DNA from: Luteimonas panaciterrae
Lineage (GTDB): Bacteria; Pseudomonadota; Gammaproteobacteria; Xanthomonadales; Xanthomonadaceae
Assembly (NCBI RefSeq): GCF_020511115.1
Contig: NZ_JAJAVH010000001.1
Span: 496,001 to 560,000, forward strand
Direction of reading: 5' to 3'
Length of the DNA: 64,000 nt
Shown: positions 36,740 to 46,819 of the stretch, in pieces
How the letters are laid out: each line of letters opens with the position of its first letter
How positions within the stretch are numbered: the stretch's first letter is position 1
The notes under the pieces: model-generated
Told to the model about the DNA's origin: nothing
Seen by the model: only the letters and a program-made list of their open reading frames with translations
Databases searched by the model: none
Position numbers and translations under genes: made by a program

Positions 36740-36756
36740 GCGCGGTATTGCCGCGC
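36740..36756. terminator. Short GC hairpin after the DUF421 gene
   Basis: GCGCGG, TATTG, CCGCGC: six-bp perfect stem 16 bp after the stop codon. No T-run follows, so it may only be a 3'-end stabilising hairpin. Confidence 0.35.
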
Positions 36757-36880
36757 AGCCCTTGCGAGCGTCCGGTCGCGGGCGGCCGGGCAGGACGCTC
36801 CGAAGTCATTGCGCAACGCCAGGGAGTGCGGAGGCCATCTTGATAAAGAGGAGCCTGCTGTGCAGTTGGGGACGAACGAA

Positions 36881-37792
36881 TTACGAGGCCAATTCCCCCA
36901 ACCAATCGCGCGGCCGCAGATACTCCTGCAGGCGTGCTTCGGCGCTGCCTGCCTCGGGTATGAAGCCGTACTCCCAGCGCACCAGCGGCGGCAGGCTCAT
37001 CAGGATCGATTCGGTGCGGCCGCCACTCTGCAGACCGAACAAGGTGCCGCGATCCCAGACCAGGTTGAATTCGACGTAACGTCCGCGCCGGTACAGCTGG
37101 AAATCGCGCTCGCGCTCGCCGTAGGGTGTGTCGCGGCGGCGTTCGACGATCGGCAGGTAGGCGTCGAGGAAGCCGTCGCCGACGGCGCGCTGGTAGGCGA
37201 AGTCGCGTTCGAAGTCCTGGTTCAGGTCATCGAAGAACAGGCCGCCGACGCCGCGCGTCTCGCCGCGATGCTTGAGGAAGAAATACTCGTCGCACCAGCG
37301 CTTGTGGGCGTCGTAGCGGTCCTCGCCGAACGGCGCGCACAGTGCCTGCGCGGTGCGATGCCAGTGCAGCACGTCCTCGTCGACCGGATAGAACGGCGTG
37401 AGGTCGAAACCGCCGCCGAACCACCAGGCCACGGTCTCGCCATCGCGCTGGGCGCGGAAGTGGCGCACGTTGGCATGCGTGGTCGGCAGATGCGGATTGC
37501 GCGGATGGAACACCAGCGAGACACCGACCGCGCGCCACGAAGCGCCCGCCAGCTCCGGCCGCGCGGCGGTCGCCGTCGGCGGCAGCTTGGTGCCGGAAAC
37601 GTCGGAAAACCCGATCCCGGCCTGCTCGAAGACCGCGCCGTCGCGCAGGATGCGCGTGCGTCCGCCGCCGCCTTCCGGGCGTGACCAAAGATCTTCCTTG
37701 AAACGCGCGGCGCCATCGGCGCCTTCAATCGCCTTGCAGATGCGGTCCTGCAGGTCGGCCAGGTAAGCGTGGACGCGATCGAAATCGTTCAT
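36881..37792 (-). CDS. hemF: Oxygen-dependent coproporphyrinogen III oxidase
   Basis: 303 residues, standard for HemF, which decarboxylates coproporphyrinogen III to protoporphyrinogen IX with O2 in haem synthesis. Recognisable parts are [35 protein letters not shown] with conserved histidines, [31 protein letters not shown] and [20 protein letters not shown]. The ATG at 37792 gives [15 protein letters not shown]; the frame's earlier start at 37810 is not needed. Dependence on O2 fits the aerobic setting suggested by other genes here. Confidence 0.96.
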   Translation of the reverse strand: MNDFDRVHAYLADLQDRICKAIEGADGAARFKEDLWSRPEGGGGRTRILRDGAVFEQAGIGFSDVSGTKLPPTATAARPELAGASWRAVGVSLVFHPRNPHLPTTHANVRHFRAQRDGETVAWWFGGGFDLTPFYPVDEDVLHWHRTAQALCAPFGEDRYDAHKRWCDEYFFLKHRGETRGVGGLFFDDLNQDFERDFAYQRAVGDGFLDAYLPIVERRRDTPYGERERDFQLYRRGRYVEFNLVWDRGTLFGLQSGGRTESILMSLPPLVRWEYGFIPEAGSAEARLQEYLRPRDWLGELAS

Positions 37793-37886
37793 GCCGCCAT
37801 TGTAGGGCACCGCCGATTCGATCCCAGGTGACGTTTTGTCCTAGCCCCGAGGGCGCTCGGAGTTGGGTTCGCATCGGCGAACGAAG

Positions 37887-38381
37887 TCAGTCGCCGCGCG
37901 CTTGCAGGGCCCACGCCCGCCAGGCGTTCATGAGATCGGCCAGCGCCTGCGCGGTGCGGCCGTAGGTGTCCGGCAATGCCGCCTCGAACCCGGACAGGCC
38001 GGCGTTGAGCTTGCGCAGGTGCCCGTGCCCGCTGTGGCCGGCGGTGAAATTCCAGCCGACCATGCGGTTCACCATGACCTGGATGACGCCGAAGCTCGCG
38101 ACTTCGCGCCAGGCGACGCGATGCGAGCGGAACAGCGAGCGCATCTCGAATCCTTCCGCATCCAGGCGCAGATGGCTCGCGCCGGGCAGCAGATTGAGGA
38201 GCGCAACCAGCGCGCACAACGCGAAGAACGCGCCGCCGAGGGTGCCGATCCAGAAGTGCTCCGGCAGCAGGCGGAAGCTGCCGTACGCGAGTGCCGCCGA
38301 GGCGGCCAGCATCAGCAGCCAGCGTCCTTTCGACAGCCGCAAGGTCAATGTCTTGCCGGGGCCGGGCGCGTCGTCGCTCAT
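37887..38381 (-). CDS. Membrane protein with a bacterial PH-like domain
   Basis: 164 residues. Two adjacent membrane helices (WLLMLAASAALAYGSFRLL and IGTLGGAFFALCALVALLNL) followed by a PH-like domain (LRLDAEGFEMRSLFRSHRVAW, typical STM3941/bPH-2 strand pattern) and a C-terminal helix. It lies 16 bp after the next gene in the same direction and is probably the last gene of that operon. Function unknown. Confidence 0.75.
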   Translation of the reverse strand: MSDDAPGPGKTLTLRLSKGRWLLMLAASAALAYGSFRLLPEHFWIGTLGGAFFALCALVALLNLLPGASHLRLDAEGFEMRSLFRSHRVAWREVASFGVIQVMVNRMVGWNFTAGHSGHGHLRKLNAGLSGFEAALPDTYGRTAQALADLMNAWRAWALQARGD

Positions 38382-38397
38382 GATGACGTTTCCGCGA

Positions 38398-39015
38398 TCA
38401 GAACTGCGTGCCGGAAGACTCGAGGTGCGCGGCGAATTCCGCGCGCACTCGCGGCGAACGCAGCTTCCATATCAGCCAGGCGAACAGGGCGGCGAAGACC
38501 AGACCGAATGCGGCGCTGAACAACCGGGAGATGATCGACGTCGCTTCCATCTGCGCTTGCATCATGGCCTGCATCTCTGGCCGGACTTCCTGTCCCATCA
38601 TCATCAATCCCTGGAAGTGGTCCATCATCGACCACTGCAACGGAATCATGACGATCTGCCAGACGATGAGCAGCGCGAGCAAGGCGATGAACAATTTGCG
38701 CCCCCATTCCCGGCGCTTGAGCAATCCGACCGACGCCGTCACGAAGAGCAGGTTCTGCACGACGAACAGCACCGCCAGCCAGGGCAGCCATTCCAGCGCC
38801 ATCGACAAGAACGCCGATGCCTGCGGATCGAGCGCGAGCTGCTCCTGCATCTTGGAGAACAAGCCCGCGCGGCCGGCGGCCAGGAACATCACCGCCTGTA
38901 GCGCCAGCATGAGCAGGCCCAGGCCGGCGAGGCAGAGGGTGATCCAGGCCGTCGCGTTCACGAACGAAGAGCGTGGCACGGGCGGCAGTGGCGGCGGGAT
39001 GGCGGGTGTGTTCAT
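38398..39015 (-). CDS. Four-helix membrane protein of unknown function
   Basis: 205 residues: proline-rich start (MNTPAIPPPLPPVPRSS), then four hydrophobic helices (ITLCLAGLGLLMLALQAVMF, LPWLAVLFVVQNLLFVTASV, LFIALLALLIVWQIVMIPLQ, LFSAAFGLVFAALFAWLIW) with a Met-rich stretch between helices 3 and 4 (MMDHFQGLMMMG). Its ATG overlaps the stop of the upstream S9 peptidase gene (ATGA), indicating translational coupling. I do not recognise the family. Confidence 0.75.
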   Translation of the reverse strand: MNTPAIPPPLPPVPRSSFVNATAWITLCLAGLGLLMLALQAVMFLAAGRAGLFSKMQEQLALDPQASAFLSMALEWLPWLAVLFVVQNLLFVTASVGLLKRREWGRKLFIALLALLIVWQIVMIPLQWSMMDHFQGLMMMGQEVRPEMQAMMQAQMEATSIISRLFSAAFGLVFAALFAWLIWKLRSPRVRAEFAAHLESSGTQF

Positions 39016-41387
39016 TGTTTGAGAGTCCGTTCGAACAGCTCGTCGATGCGGCGGTATTCGTCATACCAGCTGTCCGGATGCACGAAGCTGTGACGTTCCA
39101 GCGGGTAGGGCGCGATTTCCCACTTGTCCTTGCGCAATTCGATCAGCTTCTGCGTCAGCATCACCGAGTCGCGGAAGAAGACGTTGTCGTCGAGCATGCC
39201 GTGGCAGATCAACAGATGATCCTGCAAGCCGTCGGCGAATTCCATGGGTGAGGAAAGCTTGTACGCCTCCGGGTCGATGTCCGGGGTGTTGAGGATGGCC
39301 GACGTGTAGCCGTGGTTGTACTGCGACCAGTCGGTGACCGGGCGCAGCGCCGCGCCGGCCTTGAAGACGCCGGGCGCGCGGAACAGCGCCATGAAGGTCA
39401 TGAAGCCGCCGTAGCTGCCACCGTAGATGCCGGCGCGATCGCGGTCGCCTTGTTTCTCGGCGATCAGCCATTCGAGACCGTCGAGATAATCCTCCAGCTC
39501 CGGGTGACCCATGTTGCGATAGATTGCGGTGCGCCAGTCGCGACCGTAGCCCTGGCTGGCGCGGTAATCGAGATCGAGCACGATGTAACCCTGCTGGACC
39601 AGCAGGTTGTGGAACATCTGCTCGCGGAAGTAGTTCGGATAGCGCGCGCTGACGTTCTGCAGATAGCCGGCGCCGTGCACGAACATCACGACTGGATACT
39701 TCTTGCCGGCTTCCAGCTGCTTCGGGCCGTAGAACTTGCCCCAGATCGTCCCGGCGCCATGCTTGGACGGCACCTGCACGATCTGCGGCGGAATCCAGTC
39801 GATGGCCTTGAAGGCGGGCTTGCGCGTATCGGTGAGTTCGCGCGCCGTGCCACCGTTCGCATCGACCACGGCCAGCTGGATGGGAACGTAGCTGGCCGAG
39901 TGCCGGATCAGCAACTGGTTGCCGCTGGGAGAAAGCGCGAAGCTTTCCACGCCGTCGAGCGAAGTGAGCTCGCGCACCTCGCCGCCGGTGGCGGGCACCG
40001 AGCACACTTCGTAATCCCCCGGCGCCTTGCGATTGCAGAGGAAGAAGAACGTGCGGCCATCCGGCGAAAGGCTCGGCGCCGACACTTCCCAACGGCCCGA
40101 TGTGAGCGCGCGCCCCTTGCCGCCGTCGGCAACATAGAGATGCGAATAGCCCGACTGCTCTGATTGCAGCCACAGCTTGTTATCCGGCGTCCACCCGAAA
40201 TCGTTGTAGTCCCAGCCGATCCAGGCCGCATCATGCAGGCGATGGCGCGATTGCAGCGTCGCATTGGCCAGATCGACCTCGGCGATCCAGCGATCCTTGT
40301 TGTCCACCGAGCGCAGCATCAGCGCGACGTGGCGGCCGTCACTGCTCCAGCGGATGGTGTTGCTGCCGTCGACCTCCTCGCTGGTGAGATAAAGGTCGCG
40401 ATTGCCTTGCAGCGTCGGTTTGCCGGCGGCCTTGCGCAGATCGGCGAGCGGGTCGTCCTGGATGCCCGGCAGGGAGTCGAACTTGAGTTCGCGCGCGGAC
40501 GCATTGGCGATGTCCACCAGCCACGCCTTCTGCGGCGGCGGCGGATTGCGGCCGACGCGGGTGCGCGCTTCCTCGGTTTCCTCGTAACCGGATTCGGTCA
40601 CGTACTTCGGCAGCTTGCTCTTCTGGCCTTCGTCGGTGTCCTTGGGTTGCGTCACCGCGATCAGCCAGCGCCCTTCCGGCGACAGCACGCTGTCGACGAT
40701 CGCGACGTCCTTGCCGAAATAGACCGCGGCGGCCGCGCGGCTCGGATCGGCCTTGCGCCATTGCAGATCCTGCTCGCGCGCCGCGTCCTTGCGCGCCTTG
40801 TCGTCGCGCAACGTGGCGATGTAGCGCAGCTGGCGCGCGCGCAGCTCGTCTGAGAGTTCATTTGCCGATGGCTTCGCCGGATCGTCCTCGGCCTTGAGAT
40901 TGGATGCCTGCGTGATGCCGTCGCGCGCCGTCCAGCGGAACCAGTTCTCGTCAGAGCGCCACACCAATGCGCCGGAGCTCGACCATTGCGGACGTGATTC
41001 CTTGGCGTCGCTGCGGGTGAGCTGGGTGAGCGCGCCGGTTTTCAGATCGCGCACGAAGATGTCGTCGTTGCGCTGGAAGGCCATGCGCGTGCCCGTGGCA
41101 TCGATCACCTGCTGCGCGCCGTCGATATCGGCGAGCGCTGCGCCATCCAACCGTGCCGCCGCGCCACCGTCCACGCGCTGCGCATACGTGTCGCGGATGC
41201 TGCCGCCGTCGCGCTTGAGCAGGTAGTACGCCTGCTTGCCGTCCCACGACCACCAGGCCTGCTCGACCGGCGGGCCGATCCAGTCGGGATCGGCCATGAT
41301 CTGGGTCATGGTCAGCGGCTGCGCAGGCGCGGCCGCTGACGAGAGGGCCAGCAGCAGGGCCGTGGAGAAAGCGGACGAACGAAGCAT
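39012..41387 (-). CDS. Prolyl oligopeptidase-family (S9) serine peptidase, secreted
   Basis: 791 residues from the ATG at 41387, which gives a signal peptide MLRSSAFSTALLLALSSAAA ending APAQ. A beta-propeller of WD-like blades (FQRNDDIFVRDLKTG, APSLSPDGRTFFFL) precedes the hydrolase domain: oxyanion MFVHGAGYL, Ser in YGGSYGGFM (about 660), Asp in HGMLDDNV (about 731) and His in LERHSF (about 768). Probably a periplasmic di- or tripeptidyl peptidase. It heads a three-gene operon with two small membrane proteins. A longer frame to 41522 lacks support. Confidence 0.9.
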   Translation of the reverse strand: MLRSSAFSTALLLALSSAAAPAQPLTMTQIMADPDWIGPPVEQAWWSWDGKQAYYLLKRDGGSIRDTYAQRVDGGAAARLDGAALADIDGAQQVIDATGTRMAFQRNDDIFVRDLKTGALTQLTRSDAKESRPQWSSSGALVWRSDENWFRWTARDGITQASNLKAEDDPAKPSANELSDELRARQLRYIATLRDDKARKDAAREQDLQWRKADPSRAAAAVYFGKDVAIVDSVLSPEGRWLIAVTQPKDTDEGQKSKLPKYVTESGYEETEEARTRVGRNPPPPQKAWLVDIANASARELKFDSLPGIQDDPLADLRKAAGKPTLQGNRDLYLTSEEVDGSNTIRWSSDGRHVALMLRSVDNKDRWIAEVDLANATLQSRHRLHDAAWIGWDYNDFGWTPDNKLWLQSEQSGYSHLYVADGGKGRALTSGRWEVSAPSLSPDGRTFFFLCNRKAPGDYEVCSVPATGGEVRELTSLDGVESFALSPSGNQLLIRHSASYVPIQLAVVDANGGTARELTDTRKPAFKAIDWIPPQIVQVPSKHGAGTIWGKFYGPKQLEAGKKYPVVMFVHGAGYLQNVSARYPNYFREQMFHNLLVQQGYIVLDLDYRASQGYGRDWRTAIYRNMGHPELEDYLDGLEWLIAEKQGDRDRAGIYGGSYGGFMTFMALFRAPGVFKAGAALRPVTDWSQYNHGYTSAILNTPDIDPEAYKLSSPMEFADGLQDHLLICHGMLDDNVFFRDSVMLTQKLIELRKDKWEIAPYPLERHSFVHPDSWYDEYRRIDELFERTLKQ

Positions 41388-41546
41388 CGGGACGGGCTCG
41401 CGAGCGGAAAAACCGCAGGGTAGCAGCCGTTTCGCGTGCCCGGACCGGCCGGTGGTCATGCTGGCCGGCCGAATTCTTCCAATCCGCAAACAGTTCTGAC
41501 GACTTGGCGCGCGATCTCGCATTCGCGCGCCGGATCGTGGATGCCA

Positions 41547-43053
41547 TCACCAGCTGAAACCGGCGCCTCCCATCAGGCTCTTCTCGCCACCACCGAAGGC
41601 GGCGCCGATCGACACACTGGCGCGATCACCGATGGCGCGCTGGTAACCCACGGCCATCGCCTTCTCGCTGCCCTGACCGCCGACGCCGACCCCCACGCGA
41701 TTGTGTCCCGCCAGGCCCGCGGTGTTCATCGCCATGCCGGCATAGGCGCCGCTCATCGCCGCCATCTTGTCGATGCGCTTGTCCATCTGCCGGAAGCGAT
41801 CGTCGATGTCGGTGCGGAAGCCAGCCAATGCCTGATCCGTGTACTCCTTGGCCGACGCCAGGGTCTTGGTGGCCGTGGTGTCGGTGTATTCCTTGGCCGA
41901 TTGCAGGGTTTCGGCATCGCCGGTATCCATTTGGCCTTTGTTGACCGCGTCGCTGGCTTCGACACCGTCTGCGAGGTTGGTGATGCGCGTGCCGTCCTGT
42001 CCCTTCAGGATGACCTGCTCGCCGTCTTCGAGCGGAACCTCGCCACCGCTGGGCGGATCGTAGAACACCGCATCGTCTAGGCGCGTGGAGAGAGCGCTCA
42101 GGCGTTGATCGACGGCGAAGAAGGCGTCGCCGACGTTGTGATAGTCGATACCTCGGATGGAGTAGGCAGGAGCCATGAATACGCCCTCTGCGAAATGGGC
42201 GTTGCCGCCTAGAGCCAATGCCATGGGTTCCATTTGAAAAAGATTGACGGCGTCGATCCCTTGCGTCGCCGCTTCGACATTGATGATCTGCCGCCTCATC
42301 GACGCGGAGCCCACAGCGACCGTGTTGATTCGGCTGTCACTGATGGAGAATGCGCCTAGAGCGACATTATTGTCTCCCCTGGCTGTGCTTCCATGGCCAA
42401 GAGCCAGGGCGCCTTCGCCAAAGGCAGAGCTGTTGTAGCCGAAGGCATTGCTATATTTTCCGTGGCAAGGCTTCCAACGCCGAAAGCACCGCTGTAGGCC
42501 CGAGAGAAAAATTGTCGGTACCGAAAGCGCTGCTGTAATCGCCGCCCGCGAAATTGTTGCTGCCAAAAGCGTTGCTGTTGAAGCCGCGGGCTTGGTTTAC
42601 GGAACCAAAAGCATTGCTTTCGCTGCCGAAAGACCTGTTGAACCTTCCGAACGCGTTACTGTTGTCCTCGTAGGCAGTGTTGCCGGCGCCAAAGGCATTG
42701 CTGGCAATACCTGCTGCCCTGTTGATGACACCGAAGGCGCTGCTGCTGTCCGCTTCGGCGAAGTTGTAGCTCCCATATGCATTGCTCATGTTGCCGCCAC
42801 TAATATTCCACGCGCTTACGGCATTGCTGTTGGCGTAGATGGCGGCATTCCATTCACCATAAGTACTCGAGGTGCCGGTACAGGTGGAGTTTGCTTCGCC
42901 ATGCATATTGCCTCGATAGATGCTGCCACCGTCAGGGCAGATGACCTGGGTCCAGGTGGAGCCAGACATGATCAGCAGCAGAATTGCGACAGAGGACGCG
43001 ACAAAAGCAGGCCGACCGCCGGATCGGCGATCGGAATGGATAGTCGAGCACAT
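41547..43053 (-). pseudogene. Trimeric autotransporter adhesin (YadA-like), interrupted by two frameshifts
   Basis: Reading from an ATG at 43053 (with GGGGGGAA ahead) gives an extended signal sequence (ASSVAILLLIMSGS) and many YadA-head-type repeats such as SNAFGSVNQARGFN. Near 42498 the frame must change to continue the repeats (YSGAFGVGSLATEN). Near 42456 it must change again to reach KYSNAFGYNSSAFGEGALALG, the neck DAVNKGQM, a short coiled stalk and the YadA anchor (MAAMSGAYAGMAMN ... GAGFSW, ending in Trp). Each shift looks like one lost base. The intact product would be about 500 residues: a small trimeric surface adhesin. True decay or sequencing error cannot be told apart here. Confidence 0.82.
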
Positions 43054-43226
43054 GAGTTCCCCCCGAGGAAAGTTGAGTGCCGCGAATGGAAACATCCCGG
43101 TCGTGCACAACTCTATGCCTGGATAATCTTCAAAGATGCGCCGTTCGAATTTCTCGATTTATCCTTGTTTAAGGATGATGCCGATGACAATGCGAATCGA
43201 GATGCCGACAACCGTTTACGAATCGG

Positions 43227-46112
43227 TCAGGAGAAACTGTTCAGCCCCATGTATCGGGGCGATTGGCTGCCGCCGAGCGTGATCAGGCCATCGCGCGCAC
43301 GGGAAAGACGAGTGGTGGAAATGCCCGATGCCGCGTCGGCATCACGCGCCAGCGAATCGATCAGCAGATCGGCCTGCCAGATCATGGGCTTGTCCTCCGA
43401 GCCGATCGCTTTCGCCAGCGCATCGCGATCGGCACGCATGCCGTGCAGGATCGCGAAATCGGGCGTGGCGAGCATGCGCGCCCAAGCGCGATGCAGCTTG
43501 CAACGCAGCGTGCGCGGATGCGTGGCGCCAAGCGCGGTGGTCATCGCCGCGACTGCGCGTTCGAAGTAATCGCTCGCGCCGGTAAGGTCGTGCGCCAGCA
43601 GGCGGCAGCGCCCGAGGCTGTCGAGCGCTTCGGCGGCATTGGCGTTGGCCGGATTGTCGCTGGTGGCCAGTGCATCGGAGAGAGCAGTCTTGAGCGCGGG
43701 TTCGGCGGCGGCACAGTCACCGTTCTGCAACCAGGTCTCGCCGATGATCCACTGCATGCGGCCGCGTTCGAAGGAAGGTTCCATCGGATGGTCGCGCAGG
43801 TAGTTCGCGGCTTCGCGTGCCAGCGGCGCAGCTTCGGCGCTGCGCAGCGCATAGTTGAGGATCTTCGCCTTGACCAGGCCGATCTCGATGCGATCGCGCG
43901 GGTTCTGGATGCCACTGGCCGCCACGGCTTGCAGGTTGCGTTCGATCACGGCCAACGCCCTGTCGTACTCGCCGTTGCCGGAATAGGCCTGCGCCAGCTG
44001 GCTGCGCGCGATCATGGTGCGGTTGGATGCGAAGCCGACCAGCTTCTCCTGTTGCGGCACCACTTCTTCGAGGATCGGAATGGCATGGGCGTAATCGCCC
44101 AGGCGGGAATAGGCGAGGCCGACGTTGAAGCGGCTGACTAGGCGCTGCAATTTGTTGGCGTCGGGGGACTGACGCACCAGCGTGTACGACTTCTGGAAAT
44201 TGGCGAGGGCTTCGCGCGGACGGCCGGTGCCGAGTTGCAGATGCCCCAGATTGTTGTACAGCAGCGCATAGCTGGCGGTGCCGGTGGCGGCGGCCTGTTC
44301 GTAGAGCGAGATCGCGGTGTGCAGATCGCGTTCCGCCTCTTCCGTGCGTCCGATCTCCGACAGCGCCCACGCGCGCTGCGACAGCAGGATCGCATCGGCC
44401 GGTTCACCGTGCAGGACGACGCCACGCAGGCGCGGGCGTTCGCGATCGACCAGGCGCAACGCGCGATCGTACTGATAGGTCTCCAGATAGGCGGAGCCCA
44501 GCGCCTCGATGCGCCCGGCGTAGAGTTCGCCGTGATCGGCATGCGCGGTGCGCAGCAGCGCGACGGCGCGATCGAGATGCGGGATGGATTTGTCGTGCAG
44601 GGTCAGGTTTTGATAGACATCGCCGAGTTCGCCGAGCAGTTGTGCCTTGGCGATGGGATCGTTCGGGAAATAGCCGTCGATGCGTTCGCCGGCGCGATCG
44701 AGCAACTGCATCGCGGTGAGCTTGGCGCCGTCGGTGTTGTCGGGTGCGTTGGCGGCGAAGATGTCGCGCATGAACGCCAGCGTGGTCTCGGCGCGCTCCC
44801 GTTGCTGGTGTTCGGCATGCGCGCGCTGGAACGCGTAGAACGCGCTGCCGGCCAACGCCAGCGCGAACACGGCGACCACGGCGGTCGCGACCCGGTTCCT
44901 GCGCACGAACTTGCTTGCGTGGTAGGCGAACGTGTCGCCACCGACCGAGACGGTGCGGCCTTCCAGAAAGCGCCGCAAATCCGTGGAGAACGCCGCCACG
45001 CTGGCATAGCGGCGCGGCGGCTCCTTGGCCAGCGCGGTCTGCACGATGCGGGTGAGATCGCCGCGCACGAAGCGGCGGAACGCGGTGGGGCTGGTGTCGC
45101 GCTGCGCGATGCGGGCGCGAACGTCTTCCGGATCGCCGGTGACCAGCGCCTTGTCCATGCGATCGGCGGTGCGCGAGGTGATCGTCTCGGCGGTGGCGCG
45201 CAGATCGTCCTGGTCGACGCGATAGGGCAGTTGGCCCGCGAGCAGTTGATAGAGGATCACGCCGAGCGCGTAGACGTCGGTGGCGGCGCTGATGGTGCCG
45301 CCGGTGATCTGTTCGGGCGCGGCGTATTCGGGCGTGAAGCCGGCGAACACCCCGGTGCGGGTGGTGCCTGGCGTGTCGTCGATGCGCTTGGCGACGCCGA
45401 AGTCGAGCACCTTGGGATGGCCTTCCTCGTCGACCAGGATGTTGGCCGGCTTGAGATCGCGATGCACGACGAAATGTTCGTGTGCGTGCTGCACGGCGGC
45501 GCAGACCGCGCGGAACAGTTCGATGCGCGCGTGCAGGCCGAGCCGGTGCGCGTCGGCCCAGTCGACGAGATTGCCGCCGTCGACGTATTCGAGCGCGAAC
45601 CAGGGACGGCTTTCGGCATCGAGGCCGTGGTCGAGCAGCCGCGGAATATTCGGATGGGACAGCGCGGCCAGGATGCGCCGCTCCTGCAGGAAGCGCTGCG
45701 CCTGCAGGCTGCCGTCCCAGCGTCGATGCAGTCGCTTGAGCGCGGCGCGTTGCAACGTGTCGCCATCGTCGCGGCGTGCCGCGTACACGGTGCCCATGCC
45801 GCCGCGGCCGAGCACGCGCTCCAGCAGCCAGGGCCCGGCGTGATCGCCTAGGACGCCTTCCTCGTCATCGGCGAGAGACTTGCCAAGGTCAAACTTGCCG
45901 ACATCGCGCGACAGGATGTCTGCGATGCCCTGATCGAACGCATTGGTGCTGGCATCGGCGGCCAGCATGCGTTCCAGGTCCGCGCGCAGATCGCGATCGT
46001 CGGCGCAGACTTCCTGCAGCCATTGCGCGCGCGATTCTGGAGGCAATTCGATGGCATGGTCGAACAACGCCGACAGGCGGCGCCAGCGTTCCGGATCGAC
46101 CGAGACGCTCAT
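43227..46112 (-). CDS. Membrane Ser/Thr protein kinase with TPR-type sensor domain
   Basis: 961 residues. A short N-terminal helical region (RWRRLSALFDHAIELPPESR) is seen in many ECF-linked kinases. The kinase domain has GRGGMGTVY (102-110), Lys126, HRDLKPANI (about 213), LDFGVAK and APEQ, all catalytic residues intact. One membrane helix at about 408-427 (VATAVVAVFALALAGSAFYAF) is followed by about 530 residues of TPR-like helices outside the cytoplasm. The ATG at 46112 overlaps the stop of the sigma-factor gene (ATGA), so kinase and sigma factor are translationally coupled and likely work in one signalling unit. Confidence 0.92.
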   Translation of the reverse strand: MSVSVDPERWRRLSALFDHAIELPPESRAQWLQEVCADDRDLRADLERMLAADASTNAFDQGIADILSRDVGKFDLGKSLADDEEGVLGDHAGPWLLERVLGRGGMGTVYAARRDDGDTLQRAALKRLHRRWDGSLQAQRFLQERRILAALSHPNIPRLLDHGLDAESRPWFALEYVDGGNLVDWADAHRLGLHARIELFRAVCAAVQHAHEHFVVHRDLKPANILVDEEGHPKVLDFGVAKRIDDTPGTTRTGVFAGFTPEYAAPEQITGGTISAATDVYALGVILYQLLAGQLPYRVDQDDLRATAETITSRTADRMDKALVTGDPEDVRARIAQRDTSPTAFRRFVRGDLTRIVQTALAKEPPRRYASVAAFSTDLRRFLEGRTVSVGGDTFAYHASKFVRRNRVATAVVAVFALALAGSAFYAFQRAHAEHQQRERAETTLAFMRDIFAANAPDNTDGAKLTAMQLLDRAGERIDGYFPNDPIAKAQLLGELGDVYQNLTLHDKSIPHLDRAVALLRTAHADHGELYAGRIEALGSAYLETYQYDRALRLVDRERPRLRGVVLHGEPADAILLSQRAWALSEIGRTEEAERDLHTAISLYEQAAATGTASYALLYNNLGHLQLGTGRPREALANFQKSYTLVRQSPDANKLQRLVSRFNVGLAYSRLGDYAHAIPILEEVVPQQEKLVGFASNRTMIARSQLAQAYSGNGEYDRALAVIERNLQAVAASGIQNPRDRIEIGLVKAKILNYALRSAEAAPLAREAANYLRDHPMEPSFERGRMQWIIGETWLQNGDCAAAEPALKTALSDALATSDNPANANAAEALDSLGRCRLLAHDLTGASDYFERAVAAMTTALGATHPRTLRCKLHRAWARMLATPDFAILHGMRADRDALAKAIGSEDKPMIWQADLLIDSLARDADAASGISTTRLSRARDGLITLGGSQSPRYMGLNSFS

Positions 46113-46678
46113 CGCTCGGTATCGTCCAGATGCGCGAGCAGAAAAGCACGCGCCTTGCGCCAATCACGATGCACGGTGCGTTCGGTGAGGCCGAGGTGCG
46201 CGGCGATCTCGGCGAATTCCATGCCGCCGTAGAAGTGGTATTCGACGACCGTGACCAGGCGCGGATCGAGTTGTTCCAGCGCGGCGAGCCCTTGCTCGAT
46301 GGCGAGGATGTCGACGCGATCGTTCTCGGCGGCCATGGGGATGTCCGTGGCCAGGGTCACGCGCACGCGATCGCCGCCGCGCTTGTGCGCGGCCGCGGCG
46401 CGCACGTGGTCGACCAGCACGCAGCGCATCGCCTTGGCGGCCAAGGCGAGGAAGGCGCCGCGATCACTGGCGTCGACGGTGTTGCCGGCGAGTTTGAGAT
46501 AGGTCTCGTGCACCAGCAGCGTGGTGGAGAGCGTGGCGCGGGAGCGGCGGCCGGACAATTCGCGGCGTGCGAGCACCCGCAGCTGCTGGTACAGCTGTTC
46601 GAAGCGTGCGCGATAGTCCGGATCGTTCCGCTGGGCGACGGGCACGAGCGTGCTGGCAGCGGAAGTGGTATCGAACAT
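46109..46678 (-). CDS. ECF-family RNA polymerase sigma factor
   Basis: 189 residues from the ATG at 46678, preceded by GGGAGGGAGACG. Region 2 (FEQLYQQLRVLARRELS ... FLALAAKAMRCVLVDHVR) and region 4 with the HTH (YYGG-type FYGGMEFAEIAAHLGLTERT) match the TIGR02999 type of ECF sigma factors, which are found next to Ser/Thr kinases and lack a classical anti-sigma partner. Control is therefore probably by the downstream kinase through phosphorylation; that is inference from family and operon. Confidence 0.9.
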   Translation of the reverse strand: MFDTTSAASTLVPVAQRNDPDYRARFEQLYQQLRVLARRELSGRRSRATLSTTLLVHETYLKLAGNTVDASDRGAFLALAAKAMRCVLVDHVRAAAAHKRGGDRVRVTLATDIPMAAENDRVDILAIEQGLAALEQLDPRLVTVVEYHFYGGMEFAEIAAHLGLTERTVHRDWRKARAFLLAHLDDTER

Positions 46679-46819
46679 CGTCTCCCTCCCCGGAGCGAGT
46701 CTTGGCCACATCCGCGCCGATTATGCGCTCAAGACATGGACAAAACGTCACATTTACGCAATCCATGATACGGAGCACACTATCTTAACCAGCGCTGCCC
46801 CGCGCTGCGGAGAACGCCC

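Noticed and set aside
41853..43000. CRISPR-like periodicity
   Set aside because: The periodic signal is protein-coding adhesin repeats; there are no identical repeats with unique spacers.
42448..43569. 373-codon plus-strand ORF
   Set aside because: It is the antisense of the autotransporter head repeats and kinase 3' end; apparent periodicity comes from those repeats.
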